Shown in pieces: positions 7,053 to 13,882 of a DNA stretch of 28,176 bases. The notes beneath the pieces were generated by a model. That model worked only from the letters and a program-made list of their open reading frames with translations, searched no databases and was not told the origin of the DNA. Within the stretch, counting starts at the first letter, position 1, and every line of letters starts with the position of its first letter. The position numbers and the translations under genes were made by a program. This stretch comes from Clostridia bacterium. GTDB taxonomy: Bacteria > Bacillota_A > Clostridia > Christensenellales > Aristaeellaceae. Where the stretch lies: assembly GCA_017399225.1 (NCBI GenBank), contig JAFQEB010000061.1, positions 1-28,176 of the forward strand, read 5' to 3'.

Positions 7053-7772
7053 ATGAAGAAGTTCATTGCTATGCTGATGGCCATGCTGATGCTGCTGGCC
7101 TGCGGCGCCATGGCCGAGGAAGCTGCTCCCGCTGAGGAAGCTGCCGTTGCCATCGAAGCCAAGTCCGAGGGCGTGATGACCTATGCCGAGTACACTGCCG
7201 CCGCGATCGACGATCCGGTCGTGCTGGAGTGCTATGTGCAGGCCACCCAGTCCTGGTGGGACAACAAGATCACCGTGTACGCCGCTGATCAGGAGGGCGC
7301 TTACTTCCTGTACGAGCTGGCCTGCTCCCAGGAAGACGCTGCCAAGATGGTTCCCGGCACCAAGATCAAGGTGACCGGCTTCAAGGGCGCCTGGGCTGAC
7401 GAAGTGGAAGTCATGGACGGCACCTTCGAGTTCGTCGAGGGCGGCATCAACTACATTGCCGAGCCCGTTGACCTGACCGCCGTGCTGGGCACCGAAGAGC
7501 TGATCAACTACCAGAACCAGCTGGCCGTCTTCAAGGGCATGACCGTCAAGGCCATCGAGTTCAAGAACGGCGAGCCCGGCGACGACATCTACGTCACCCT
7601 GACCCTGGGCGAAGGCGAGTACAGCTTCTGCGTGGAGCGCTACCTGACCGACCCCGAGACCGAGGTCTACAAGACCGTGAGCGCCCTGCAGGCTGGCGAC
7701 GTGGTCGACGTGACCGGCTTCGTGTACTGGTACAACGGCGTCAACACCCACATCACCGCTGTGACCAAGTAA
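7053..7772 (+). CDS. Secreted protein with OB-fold-like domains
   Basis: About 239 residues, starting MKKFIAMLMAMLMLLACGAM, a clear export signal. It could be cut after AMA by signal peptidase I or lipidated at the Cys of LLAC; the sequence allows both. An acidic Ala/Glu linker follows, then two stretches with alternating beta character, PVVLECYVQATQSWWDNKIT and a later KGMTVKAIEFK...GDDIYVTLTL, each ending in a DV-V-TGF-type strand (KIKVTGFKG, DVVDVTGFVYW). This resembles tandem OB-fold or bOB-like domains found in clostridial secreted proteins. I chose ATG 7053, 9 nt after GGAGG; ATG 7047 is only 3 nt away. It has its own promoter and terminator. Its function is unknown; proximity suggests an envelope or binding role alongside the importer. 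Confidence 0.7.
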   Translation: MKKFIAMLMAMLMLLACGAMAEEAAPAEEAAVAIEAKSEGVMTYAEYTAAAIDDPVVLECYVQATQSWWDNKITVYAADQEGAYFLYELACSQEDAAKMVPGTKIKVTGFKGAWADEVEVMDGTFEFVEGGINYIAEPVDLTAVLGTEELINYQNQLAVFKGMTVKAIEFKNGEPGDDIYVTLTLGEGEYSFCVERYLTDPETEVYKTVSALQAGDVVDVTGFVYWYNGVNTHITAVTK

Positions 7773-7787
7773 TTGCACACAAAATGA

Positions 7788-7821
7788 GGGCTCGCTTCCC
7801 TTTCGGGGAGCGAGCCCTTTT
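7788..7821. terminator. Intrinsic terminator after the OB-fold-like gene, probably bidirectional
   Basis: A 13-bp stem (GGGCTCGCTTCCC / GGGGAGCGAGCCC with one wobble, loop TTTC) followed by TTTT on the plus strand. It also lies at the 3' end of the convergent XRE gene, whose stop is at 7831. Confidence 0.85.
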
Positions 7822-7830
7822 CGTATGCCC

Positions 7831-8361
7831 TCAATCCCTCGTCCGGCTGAAAAAGCGTTTCCCCTGCCGCCGCAGCCCGGAGCCGAACCATTGCAGCAAC
7901 CCCAGCGCAAGCACGATCAGCAGCAGCCACAGCAGCCACCACAGGTCGTAGCATTGCAGGAAGCCCGCAAAGCCCGAGTACACGCGCTCGTCGACGATCG
8001 CCATCGCCGGATAGAAGGACGCACAGATTCGTAGCACGATCAACCCGATCAGCGCGCTTGCCACAATGAGCCGCGCGCCCACCTCCCGGGGCGAGGGATA
8101 CCAGGCAGCTTGCTTTACCGGTACACCCGCTGTTTCCTGCCCGATAGATGGTGCAGGCATCGGCCCATCATCCCGGAGCAGATAATCCGTCGTCACGCCG
8201 AACATATCCGCCAGAGCGATCACATTGGCTGTGTCCGGCAGCGCGGCGTCTGATTCCCATTTGGACAGGGACTGCCGGGATACGCCCACCCGTTCCGCCA
8301 GTTCCTCCTGCGTCCAGTTATGCGCCTTGCGCAGCCGCTGCAGCTTTTCTCCGATCGTCAT
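7831..8361 (-). CDS. XRE-family HTH regulator with C-terminal membrane helices
   Basis: A 176-residue protein. The N-terminal Cro/C1-type helix-turn-helix is clear: TIGEKLQRLRKAHNWTQEEL, followed by RVGVSRQSLSKWE and a DYLL segment (about residues 1-65). A linker of about 35 residues leads to two hydrophobic segments (VGARLIVASALIGLIVLRIC and WWLLWLLLIVLALGLLQWF), then a basic tail. It probably binds DNA from the membrane face or senses a membrane signal. The ATG at 8361 lies 8 nt after AAGGAG; the upstream GTG at 8370 overlaps that site and is unlikely. It is a single-gene unit with its own promoter, convergent with the secreted-protein gene. The target genes are unknown. Confidence 0.88.
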   Translation of the reverse strand: MTIGEKLQRLRKAHNWTQEELAERVGVSRQSLSKWESDAALPDTANVIALADMFGVTTDYLLRDDGPMPAPSIGQETAGVPVKQAAWYPSPREVGARLIVASALIGLIVLRICASFYPAMAIVDERVYSGFAGFLQCYDLWWLLWLLLIVLALGLLQWFGSGLRRQGKRFFSRTRD

Positions 8362-8396
8362 GACGCTCACTCCTTCATGCTATTCGGCCCTATTCT

Positions 8397-8425
8397 ATCA
8401 TAGTTTTCTCCCAAAAGGCTACCAA
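8397..8425 (-). promoter_or_regulatory. Promoter of the membrane-linked XRE regulator
   Basis: On the minus strand TTGGTA (8420-8425), a 17-bp spacer, then TATGAT (8397-8402). The -35 box overlaps the foot of the 14-bp inverted repeat at 8423-8456, so the hairpin may double as an operator. Confidence 0.6.
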
Positions 8426-8456
8426 CCCGGCTTGACAAATGCGTCAAGTCGGGTTG
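8423..8456 (-). terminator. Strong hairpin after the glycerophosphodiesterase gene (terminator and/or operator)
   Basis: A 14-bp stem (CAACCCGGCTTGAC / GTCAAGTCGGGTTG, one G-T wobble) with a 6-nt loop AAATGC, starting 8 bp after the stop at 8465. There is no clean T-run on the minus strand, so termination is likely but not certain. It overlaps the -35 of the next gene. Confidence 0.6.
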
Positions 8457-8464
8457 ACATGCCC

Positions 8465-9298
8465 TTATTCGGGCCTTTTTGCTTCAAATTTTTCAAAGAT
8501 CTGCAGATCATAGCGGCTGCGCAGCGCATCCATGTCCGCCTGCGAACGCACCGTCCAGGCTGCGAAGGTCGGCTTCATCCACCGCAGCAGCATCATCGGC
8601 AGGCACCAGCGGCGCTCGGATGCGGCCTCAAAGGCCACAAAGTCCGGCCTCGACCACACGTTCTGGATCATCGAGGCAATGCCGATGTTCCGCAGCCACA
8701 GCTGCCACGTCCTGCCCCGGCCTGCGTGGTTGAAGGCCAGCTGTCCGCGCAGGATCTCCGGCGCATTCCGGCGGAACCACTTGACCGCCCACGGATCGAA
8801 GCTCTCCATGCACCACAGGCCGTCGTAGCGCTTCATGCGCTCGTACACCGCGCTGCACAGGGCCTCCGCGTTGCGCTCCACCTTGACCTCGACGATCAGC
8901 GGCATCCGGCCGGCGACCGTTTCCAGCACCTCGTCGAAGGTGGGCACCGGCTCGCCGTTGGGCAAATGGCACGCCCTTACCTCCGCCAGGGTGCTTTGGG
9001 CGATCCGGATATCCACGCCGGTCAGCCTTCGCAGGCTGTCGTCATGATGGACGACCAGGCTTCCGTCCTTCGTCAGATGCACGTCCAGCTCCATGCCGTA
9101 GCCATGCGCCACCGCCGCACGGAAGGCCGCCAGACTGTTTTCCGGGCGGTTTCCTTCGCCGGGCTCATTGGTATCCCAGTAGCCCCGGTGGGCATAATCG
9201 AAGGGCTTCAGCGCATCAAAGCTCCTGCGGGCAGGGTTTGGATGCACCAGCCAGGCATAGATGAGCAAAAAAGCGCAGATACCGATCAGCCAGATCAT
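8465..9298 (-). CDS. Glycerophosphodiester phosphodiesterase-family protein, membrane-anchored
   Basis: A 277-residue GDPD-family enzyme, which hydrolyses glycerophosphodiesters to glycerol-3-phosphate and an alcohol. An N-terminal hydrophobic segment (MIWLIGICAFLLIYAWLV) probably anchors it with the domain outside the cell. Catalytic motifs are visible: AHRG (His37, Arg38), RPENSLAAF (51-59), MELDVHLTKDG with Glu70 and Asp72, and VVHHD (His85). It ends with a TIM-barrel pattern including AAWTVRSQ. I chose ATG 9298, 7 nt after GGAGG; the TTG at 9304 is too close to that site. Only 2 bp separate it from the stop of the MFS gene, so the two are co-transcribed and it is last in the radA-led run. 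The substrate could be teichoic acid or deacylated lipid. Confidence 0.9.
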   Translation of the reverse strand: MIWLIGICAFLLIYAWLVHPNPARRSFDALKPFDYAHRGYWDTNEPGEGNRPENSLAAFRAAVAHGYGMELDVHLTKDGSLVVHHDDSLRRLTGVDIRIAQSTLAEVRACHLPNGEPVPTFDEVLETVAGRMPLIVEVKVERNAEALCSAVYERMKRYDGLWCMESFDPWAVKWFRRNAPEILRGQLAFNHAGRGRTWQLWLRNIGIASMIQNVWSRPDFVAFEAASERRWCLPMMLLRWMKPTFAAWTVRSQADMDALRSRYDLQIFEKFEAKRPE

Positions 9299-9300
9299 CC

Positions 9301-10659
9301 TCAATCCTCCGCATTCAGGGCTTCCAGCCCGGTTTTTACCTCCGGCCGGCTATCACCGTGTTGCACGAACAGCATGGTGGCGAAAGCAGCGCAGGCCATG
9401 AACGCCGCGTAAGGGAAGAGCGTCCAGTAGCCCACATGCTCCAGCAGCGCGCCAGAGAGCACCGGGGTCAGCACCTGGGCCGCCATGGAGAAGGTGTAAT
9501 AGAAGCCCGTATACCGGCCCACGTCAGAGCCGGAGGCCAGCTCCACCACCATGGGGTAGCTGTTGACGCTGATGCTGGCCCAGCCCACGCCCACCAGCAG
9601 GAATATCACATAAGCCACAGGGCTGAGACGAACCAGCGTCTCCCCTGCCCCGGTCTGAACGGTATAGGCGAAGCCTCCCTGGCCGATCGCCCCCGCCAGG
9701 AAGCCGATGATCAGCATGGCCACGCCGGCCAGGATCAGCTTCTTCCGGCCATAGCGGCTGGAGAGGATGCCCACCGGCCAATAGCTGACGATGGCCGCCA
9801 CCGTGGCGATCAGCAGGCAGTTCGCCGCGTCGCCCTCCCGGATGCGCCAGACCTCCATCGCATAGCGGCTGAAGGCAGTGGTGATGGCGTTATAGGCCAT
9901 GAACCAGAGCGCCACGGAGCAGAGGATCAGCACCAGGGAGCGCATTTCCGCGCGTTCAAGCCGCCGCACGGGCCCGGAAGCCTCCAGCTTCTCCTCATGA
10001 CCCATCTGCGCGTTGATCCCGTCCGCCTCCGCCTTGAGCCGACCCTCGGGGATCGTCAGCTTCACCGCCCAGGCGCACAGCGTCAGCAGCACGGCAACAG
10101 TAACGAACAGCCATGTATAGTCGCTGACGCTCTCGCCCGCTGCATCGATGATCTTCACGACGAGGAAGTTCGTCAGCAGCAGCGAAAGCGCATTGCCCAC
10201 AGCGCCCATCAGGTTGATGACGGCATTGGCCCGGGAGCGCAGGTGGCGCGGGGTCACATCCGGCATCAGCGCTACCGTCGGCGAGCGGAAGGTACCCATG
10301 GTGATCAGCAGCAGCCCCAGCAGCAGCAGGAAGGCCCAGAGGCCCTCTCCCTTGACCTGCGCCATCATCCCCTGCCGGACGATGACCGGCAGCAGGAGCA
10401 TCAGCGCCGAGGCCGTCATGGAGCCCCACAGGATGAAGGGGATGCGCCGCCCGCGCCGGTCGCTCAGCGCGCCGAAGAAGGGCAGCAGCACCAGCGCCAC
10501 AATGTTGTCCATCGCCATCACCACGCCCGTGGCCGTTTCGCCAAGGGCGTAGGTGCCGTCCAGAATGAGCGGGACAGCAAAATCATAGAGTCCCCAGAAG
10601 GCACTGATGGCCATGAACGCCAGGCCAACCAGAGCGGTGCGCTTTACGTTCAGCTTCAT
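9301..10659 (-). CDS. MFS transporter (SLC45/sucrose-transporter-like)
   Basis: A 452-residue integral membrane protein with about 12 helices, a secondary transporter. The loop between helices 2 and 3 carries the MFS motif A variant GALSDRRGRRIPFI. A matching loop in the second half reads SSRYGRKKLI, and GWASISVNSYPMVVEL resembles the sucrose-transporter/SLC45-like branch. The ATG at 10659 lies 8 nt after GAGGAG. The gene is 22 bp downstream of the GyrI-like gene and 2 bp upstream of the phosphodiesterase gene. A sugar or glycoside with a cation is the most likely cargo, but this is inference; the neighbouring phosphodiesterase could instead hint at a phosphodiester product. Confidence 0.88.
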   Translation of the reverse strand: MKLNVKRTALVGLAFMAISAFWGLYDFAVPLILDGTYALGETATGVVMAMDNIVALVLLPFFGALSDRRGRRIPFILWGSMTASALMLLLPVIVRQGMMAQVKGEGLWAFLLLLGLLLITMGTFRSPTVALMPDVTPRHLRSRANAVINLMGAVGNALSLLLTNFLVVKIIDAAGESVSDYTWLFVTVAVLLTLCAWAVKLTIPEGRLKAEADGINAQMGHEEKLEASGPVRRLERAEMRSLVLILCSVALWFMAYNAITTAFSRYAMEVWRIREGDAANCLLIATVAAIVSYWPVGILSSRYGRKKLILAGVAMLIIGFLAGAIGQGGFAYTVQTGAGETLVRLSPVAYVIFLLVGVGWASISVNSYPMVVELASGSDVGRYTGFYYTFSMAAQVLTPVLSGALLEHVGYWTLFPYAAFMACAAFATMLFVQHGDSRPEVKTGLEALNAED

Positions 10660-10681
10660 CTTGTCTGCTCCTCATCATGTA

Positions 10682-11149
10682 TCATTCGTTTTCCAGCCTC
10701 CGCACAGGGAAGCACATATACGCCCGGCCGCTCGCAGGATCAGTGAAGTCCTGCACCGCTCCTGCGAGGATGGCGCCCTCCTGCTCCAGCGCCTGCAGGC
10801 CCTGGGCAAAGGCGTCCGGGCCCGCGGGGATGCGCAGGTACTCAAAGCCCGGGATTTCCCAGCGCGTCCAGCCCTCGGGCGGCAACGCATCCTCCCGGCA
10901 TTCCACGCCCGCCAGGTACAATCCGCGGGTGAAGCCCTCCTCCCAGGGCAGGAAGGCCCGGCTCATATCTGTCATCGCGCCCCATACGCCGGCAAGCGAG
11001 CCGTCCGGGTTCGCCTTTGCCAGCGGCGCGACCTCCGGGAAACGGCGGTTTGCCTCCTCCCACAGGCGGCCGACCACCCCGGCGTCCTCCCCGGAGCAGC
11101 AGCCCTCCAGGCCAATCACCGAAAAGGCGGACTTGATCCAGCGCTCCAT
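10682..11149 (-). CDS. GyrI-like small-molecule-binding domain protein
   Basis: A 155-residue single-domain protein of the GyrI-like / AraC effector-binding superfamily, which binds hydrophobic small molecules and can act as a drug-binding regulator domain or as an enzyme. Recognisable segments are FSVIGLEGCCSGEDAGVVGR, LWEEANRRF, VWGAMTDMSRAFLPWEEGF, GLYLAGVE, PPEGWTRWEIPGFEYLRIP and the C-terminal YMCFPVRRLE. No DNA-binding domain is attached. The ATG at 11149 lies 7 nt after GAGGAGG. It sits between yacL-like and the MFS gene with gaps of 2 and 22 bp, so it is part of the same minus-strand transcript. Linkage to a transporter would fit ligand sensing or detoxification, but that is inferred. 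Confidence 0.82.
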   Translation of the reverse strand: MERWIKSAFSVIGLEGCCSGEDAGVVGRLWEEANRRFPEVAPLAKANPDGSLAGVWGAMTDMSRAFLPWEEGFTRGLYLAGVECREDALPPEGWTRWEIPGFEYLRIPAGPDAFAQGLQALEQEGAILAGAVQDFTDPASGRAYMCFPVRRLENE

Positions 11150-11151
11150 TT

Positions 11152-12255
11152 TCAGGCCTCCTCGTTTTTGCGGGCGAACACCATGCGGCCCGCGCTGGTC
11201 TGCAGCACGGAGGTCACCGTGACGCTCACCGTTTCGCCCACACAGGCCCGGCCGCCCTCGACGACGATCATCGTGCCATCCTCCAGATAGCCCACGCCCT
11301 GACCAGCCTCGCGGCCCTCCTTGGTGACCCGCACGGCCAGCACGTCGCCCGCCGCCGTCGTCTGCCGCAGCGCCACGGCCAGGTCGTTGAGATTCAGCAC
11401 CTTCAGGCCGATCACCCGGGCCGCCCGGTTGAGGTTGTAATCACCGGTCATCAGGGCTGCCTTCATATCCCGGGCCATGGCCATCAGCCGGACGTCCGCA
11501 TCCTGCTGGGTCAGATCCTCCGTTTCCTCCACCCGCAGGGCGATCCGCGGCTCAGCTTGCAGCTGCTCCGCTGTTTCCAGGCCCCGCTTGCCGCGCAGGC
11601 GCTTCGCCTCGTCCGCCGAATCCGCCAGACGGCGCAGCTCCTCCAGCACGAAGTCGGGGATGATCAGCTCGCCCTCCAGGAACCCGGTCTTCAGCACCGG
11701 CAGCAGGCGACCGTCGATCAGCGCGGAGCTGTCCAGCACCTTGACCGGCACGCTCTCGGTTCCCTGCATTCCCCGGCGTTCCCGGCGGGGGGCCGTGCTG
11801 TTGAGCATGGCGGCAAAGTCCTCCGTGCGGCGCTTGCCGATGGACAGGCCCGTTACGCCCAGCACCAGATACAATACCGCCGAGGCCGCCAGCGTGAAGA
11901 TCGAGTTGCCCAGGAAGCCCAGCACCTGGGACAAAAGCGCCGCCACCAGTAAACCGGTGATCAGCCCCGCCGTCATGGCCGCCAGCTGCGCGGTGGACAG
12001 GGTGTCCATAAACCGTTCCAGCTTTCCCATGCCCTCGCTGCACCACTCGATCACCTTGGGCGCCGCCAGATGCCCCAGCAGAGCGCCCAGGGCACCCATA
12101 CCGATATATAGCACCACCAGCATCACCAGCGGCACGGCGGAATTGGTGGTCAGCCGGTGCACCTGGATGCACAGAAACGCCAGTGCTGCGCCCGCACCTG
12201 CGCCCGCGCACAGCAGCAGCAGACGCAGCAGATTTTGAATATGCCTGGATTTCAT
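11152..12255 (-). CDS. PIN/TRAM-domain membrane protein (YacL family)
   Basis: A 367-residue protein with four hydrophobic helices in the first 140 residues, a PIN nuclease domain and a C-terminal TRAM domain (about 300-367). PIN acidic residues are visible: VLDSSALIDGR (Asp175), LEELRRLAD (Glu205/206), QQDADVRLM (Asp252/254) and MTGDYNLNR (Asp272). This order matches Bacillus YacL, a conserved Firmicutes protein often encoded near radA and disA; its RNA or DNA substrate is not established here. The ATG at 12255 follows AAGAAGG. It lies 25 bp after radA and 2 bp before the GyrI-like gene. The radA-yacL order is a familiar Firmicutes pairing, but disA is absent from this stretch. Confidence 0.92.
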   Translation of the reverse strand: MKSRHIQNLLRLLLLCAGAGAGAALAFLCIQVHRLTTNSAVPLVMLVVLYIGMGALGALLGHLAAPKVIEWCSEGMGKLERFMDTLSTAQLAAMTAGLITGLLVAALLSQVLGFLGNSIFTLAASAVLYLVLGVTGLSIGKRRTEDFAAMLNSTAPRRERRGMQGTESVPVKVLDSSALIDGRLLPVLKTGFLEGELIIPDFVLEELRRLADSADEAKRLRGKRGLETAEQLQAEPRIALRVEETEDLTQQDADVRLMAMARDMKAALMTGDYNLNRAARVIGLKVLNLNDLAVALRQTTAAGDVLAVRVTKEGREAGQGVGYLEDGTMIVVEGGRACVGETVSVTVTSVLQTSAGRMVFARKNEEA

Positions 12256-12280
12256 CCTAACAACCTTCTTTAACAGTATC

Positions 12281-13693
12281 TCAGAACATCACGCTGATGG
12301 CCTGCATCACCGTGTCCACGCCGATCAGCTTGACACCCTCGGGCTGCTTGATGCGGCGCAGGTTCTCCCGGGGCAGCACGATGGTGGTGAAGCCCAGGCG
12401 CTGGCATTCGGCGATGCGCCGCTCACACTGGGGGATGGCACGCACCTCGCCTGCCAGGCCCACCTCGCCCATGACTGCCACGTCCGCCGCAATGGCCTCG
12501 TCCCGCAGGGAGGAGACCACCGCCAGGCACAGCGCCAGATCCGCCGCCGGCTCGGACAATTCCAGGCCTCCGGCAACGTTGATGTACACATCCTGATTAT
12601 AGGTTTTCTGATTCGCGCGCTTCTCCAGCACAGCCAGCAGCAGCGCCACACGGGAGGCATCCGCACCGCCGACGGTTCTGCGCGGCGTACCGAAATAGCT
12701 CTGGCTGGCCAGGGCCTGCACGTCGCACAGCAGGGGCCGGGTGCCCTCCAGCCCGCAGAATACCACCGATCCGCTGGCGCCCTTGGCCCTGCGGGACAGC
12801 AGCTGCTCCGAGGGATTGAGCACCTCCACCATGCCCTGCCCGGTCATCTGGAACACGCCCAGCTCATTGACCGAGCCGAAGCGGTTCTTCACCGCCCGCA
12901 ACAGGCGGTATTCCTGCATCTTGTCGCCCTCGAAGTAGAGCACCACGTCCACCATATGCTCCAACATACGGGGGCCGGCGATGGCGCCATCCTTGGTGAC
13001 ATGGCCCACCAGGAAGGCCGCGATGCCCGTTTCCTTGCACACGCGCATCACCAGGCTCGTGCACTCGCGCACCTGGCTGACAGAGCCCGGGGCCGACGGC
13101 AGCTCCGGCCGGTACATGGTCTGCACGGAGTCGATCACCGCCACGTCCGGCTGGATATGGCGCAGCTTCTCCTCCACCGCGTCCAGGGCGTTCTCCGCCA
13201 GGACATACAATCCCGGCAGGTCGGTGACCCCCAGGCGGTTGGCGCGCAGCTTGATCTGCCTGGCGCTTTCCTCGCCGCTGACGTACAGCACGCGCTTCCC
13301 GCTCCCGGCAAGATGGGCACACACCTGCAGCAGCAGGGTCGATTTGCCCACGCCCGGATCACCGCCAATGAGCATCAGCGCCCCCTCGACGATGCCGGTA
13401 TTCTCCGTGCCGTCGGCATTGCGGCTCCCGCCCAGCACCCGATCCAGCTCGCCGATGCCCGTGGACACCCGCTGGGTCACATCCTCAGGGATATCCTTGA
13501 GGAGCATCGGGGCCGCGCCGGTGCCGGGCCGCTGATTGGCCGCGAGCTTCCCCGTTTTTCCGGCGGCCGTGCCGGTGATGACAGCGGCCTCCTCCATTGT
13601 ATTCCAAGCCCCGCAGCCGGGGCATTTGCCGACCCATTTGGGCGTTTCGAACCCGCAGGCAGTGCAGGCGAACAGCGTCTTCTCCTTGGCCAG
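12281..13693 (-). CDS. radA: DNA repair protein RadA, apparently starting at a CTG codon
   Basis: RadA (Sms), a RecA-like branch-migration helicase in recombination repair. From CTG 13693 the protein is 470 residues: (M)AKEKTLFACTACGFETPKW with a zinc finger (Cys10, Cys13, Cys24, Cys27), Walker A GDPGVGKST (111-119), Walker B-like VAVIDSVQT (184-192), the RadA motif KNRFG (269-273) and a Lon-like C-terminal domain. No ATG, GTG or TTG precedes the zinc finger in frame; the next ATG (13597) would remove it. CTG 13693 lies 8 nt after GGGGGG, and the resulting MAKEK- start is the family's usual one. A 10-residue insert (about 91-100, RNADGTENTG) sits in the loop before Walker A, where relatives usually have GGGIVPG-like sequence. 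It leads the minus-strand run that includes yacL. Confidence 0.94.
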   Translation of the reverse strand: MAKEKTLFACTACGFETPKWVGKCPGCGAWNTMEEAAVITGTAAGKTGKLAANQRPGTGAAPMLLKDIPEDVTQRVSTGIGELDRVLGGSRNADGTENTGIVEGALMLIGGDPGVGKSTLLLQVCAHLAGSGKRVLYVSGEESARQIKLRANRLGVTDLPGLYVLAENALDAVEEKLRHIQPDVAVIDSVQTMYRPELPSAPGSVSQVRECTSLVMRVCKETGIAAFLVGHVTKDGAIAGPRMLEHMVDVVLYFEGDKMQEYRLLRAVKNRFGSVNELGVFQMTGQGMVEVLNPSEQLLSRRAKGASGSVVFCGLEGTRPLLCDVQALASQSYFGTPRRTVGGADASRVALLLAVLEKRANQKTYNQDVYINVAGGLELSEPAADLALCLAVVSSLRDEAIAADVAVMGEVGLAGEVRAIPQCERRIAECQRLGFTTIVLPRENLRRIKQPEGVKLIGVDTVMQAISVMF

Positions 13694-13724
13694 GGTCTTC
13701 GCCCCCCTTTCCTCTAATATGTTG

Positions 13725-13752
13725 ATTATACCATACTCGGGGCCATGTGGAA
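13725..13752 (-). promoter_or_regulatory. Probable radA promoter
   Basis: A perfect TATAAT on the minus strand (13725-13730) with a weak -35 (TTCCAC, 13747-13752) 16 bp upstream. It is about 30 bp before the proposed CTG start. Confidence 0.45.
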
Positions 13753-13835
13753 AGGGGAACTTATCTACAGGTATGAGTGCTGAACGTGTTGGCTTAGCGA
13801 CATGGCACTGTTCTCCATCACCCCTCTTCCCTCCT

Positions 13836-13872
13836 CACAAAAGAGGAGCCCGTCCGCACGGGGACAGGCTCC
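13836..13872 (-). terminator. Intrinsic terminator of the polysaccharide deacetylase gene
   Basis: On the minus strand, an 11-bp stem (GGAGCCTGTCC / GGACGGGCTCC, one wobble, loop CCGTGC) at 13845-13872 followed by TCTTTTG, about 10 bp after the stop at 13883. It insulates radA from the deacetylase. Confidence 0.8.
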
Positions 13873-13882
13873 ATCATCGGTT

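Noticed and set aside
5528..7162. A very long open frame on the minus strand opposite the binding protein, and similar long frames opposite the MFS, radA, polA and oxidoreductase genes
   Set aside because: They are antisense shadows produced by high-GC codon usage: their products are low-complexity (rich in Gly, His, Gln and Arg), lack ribosome binding sites and overlap genes with clear family motifs.
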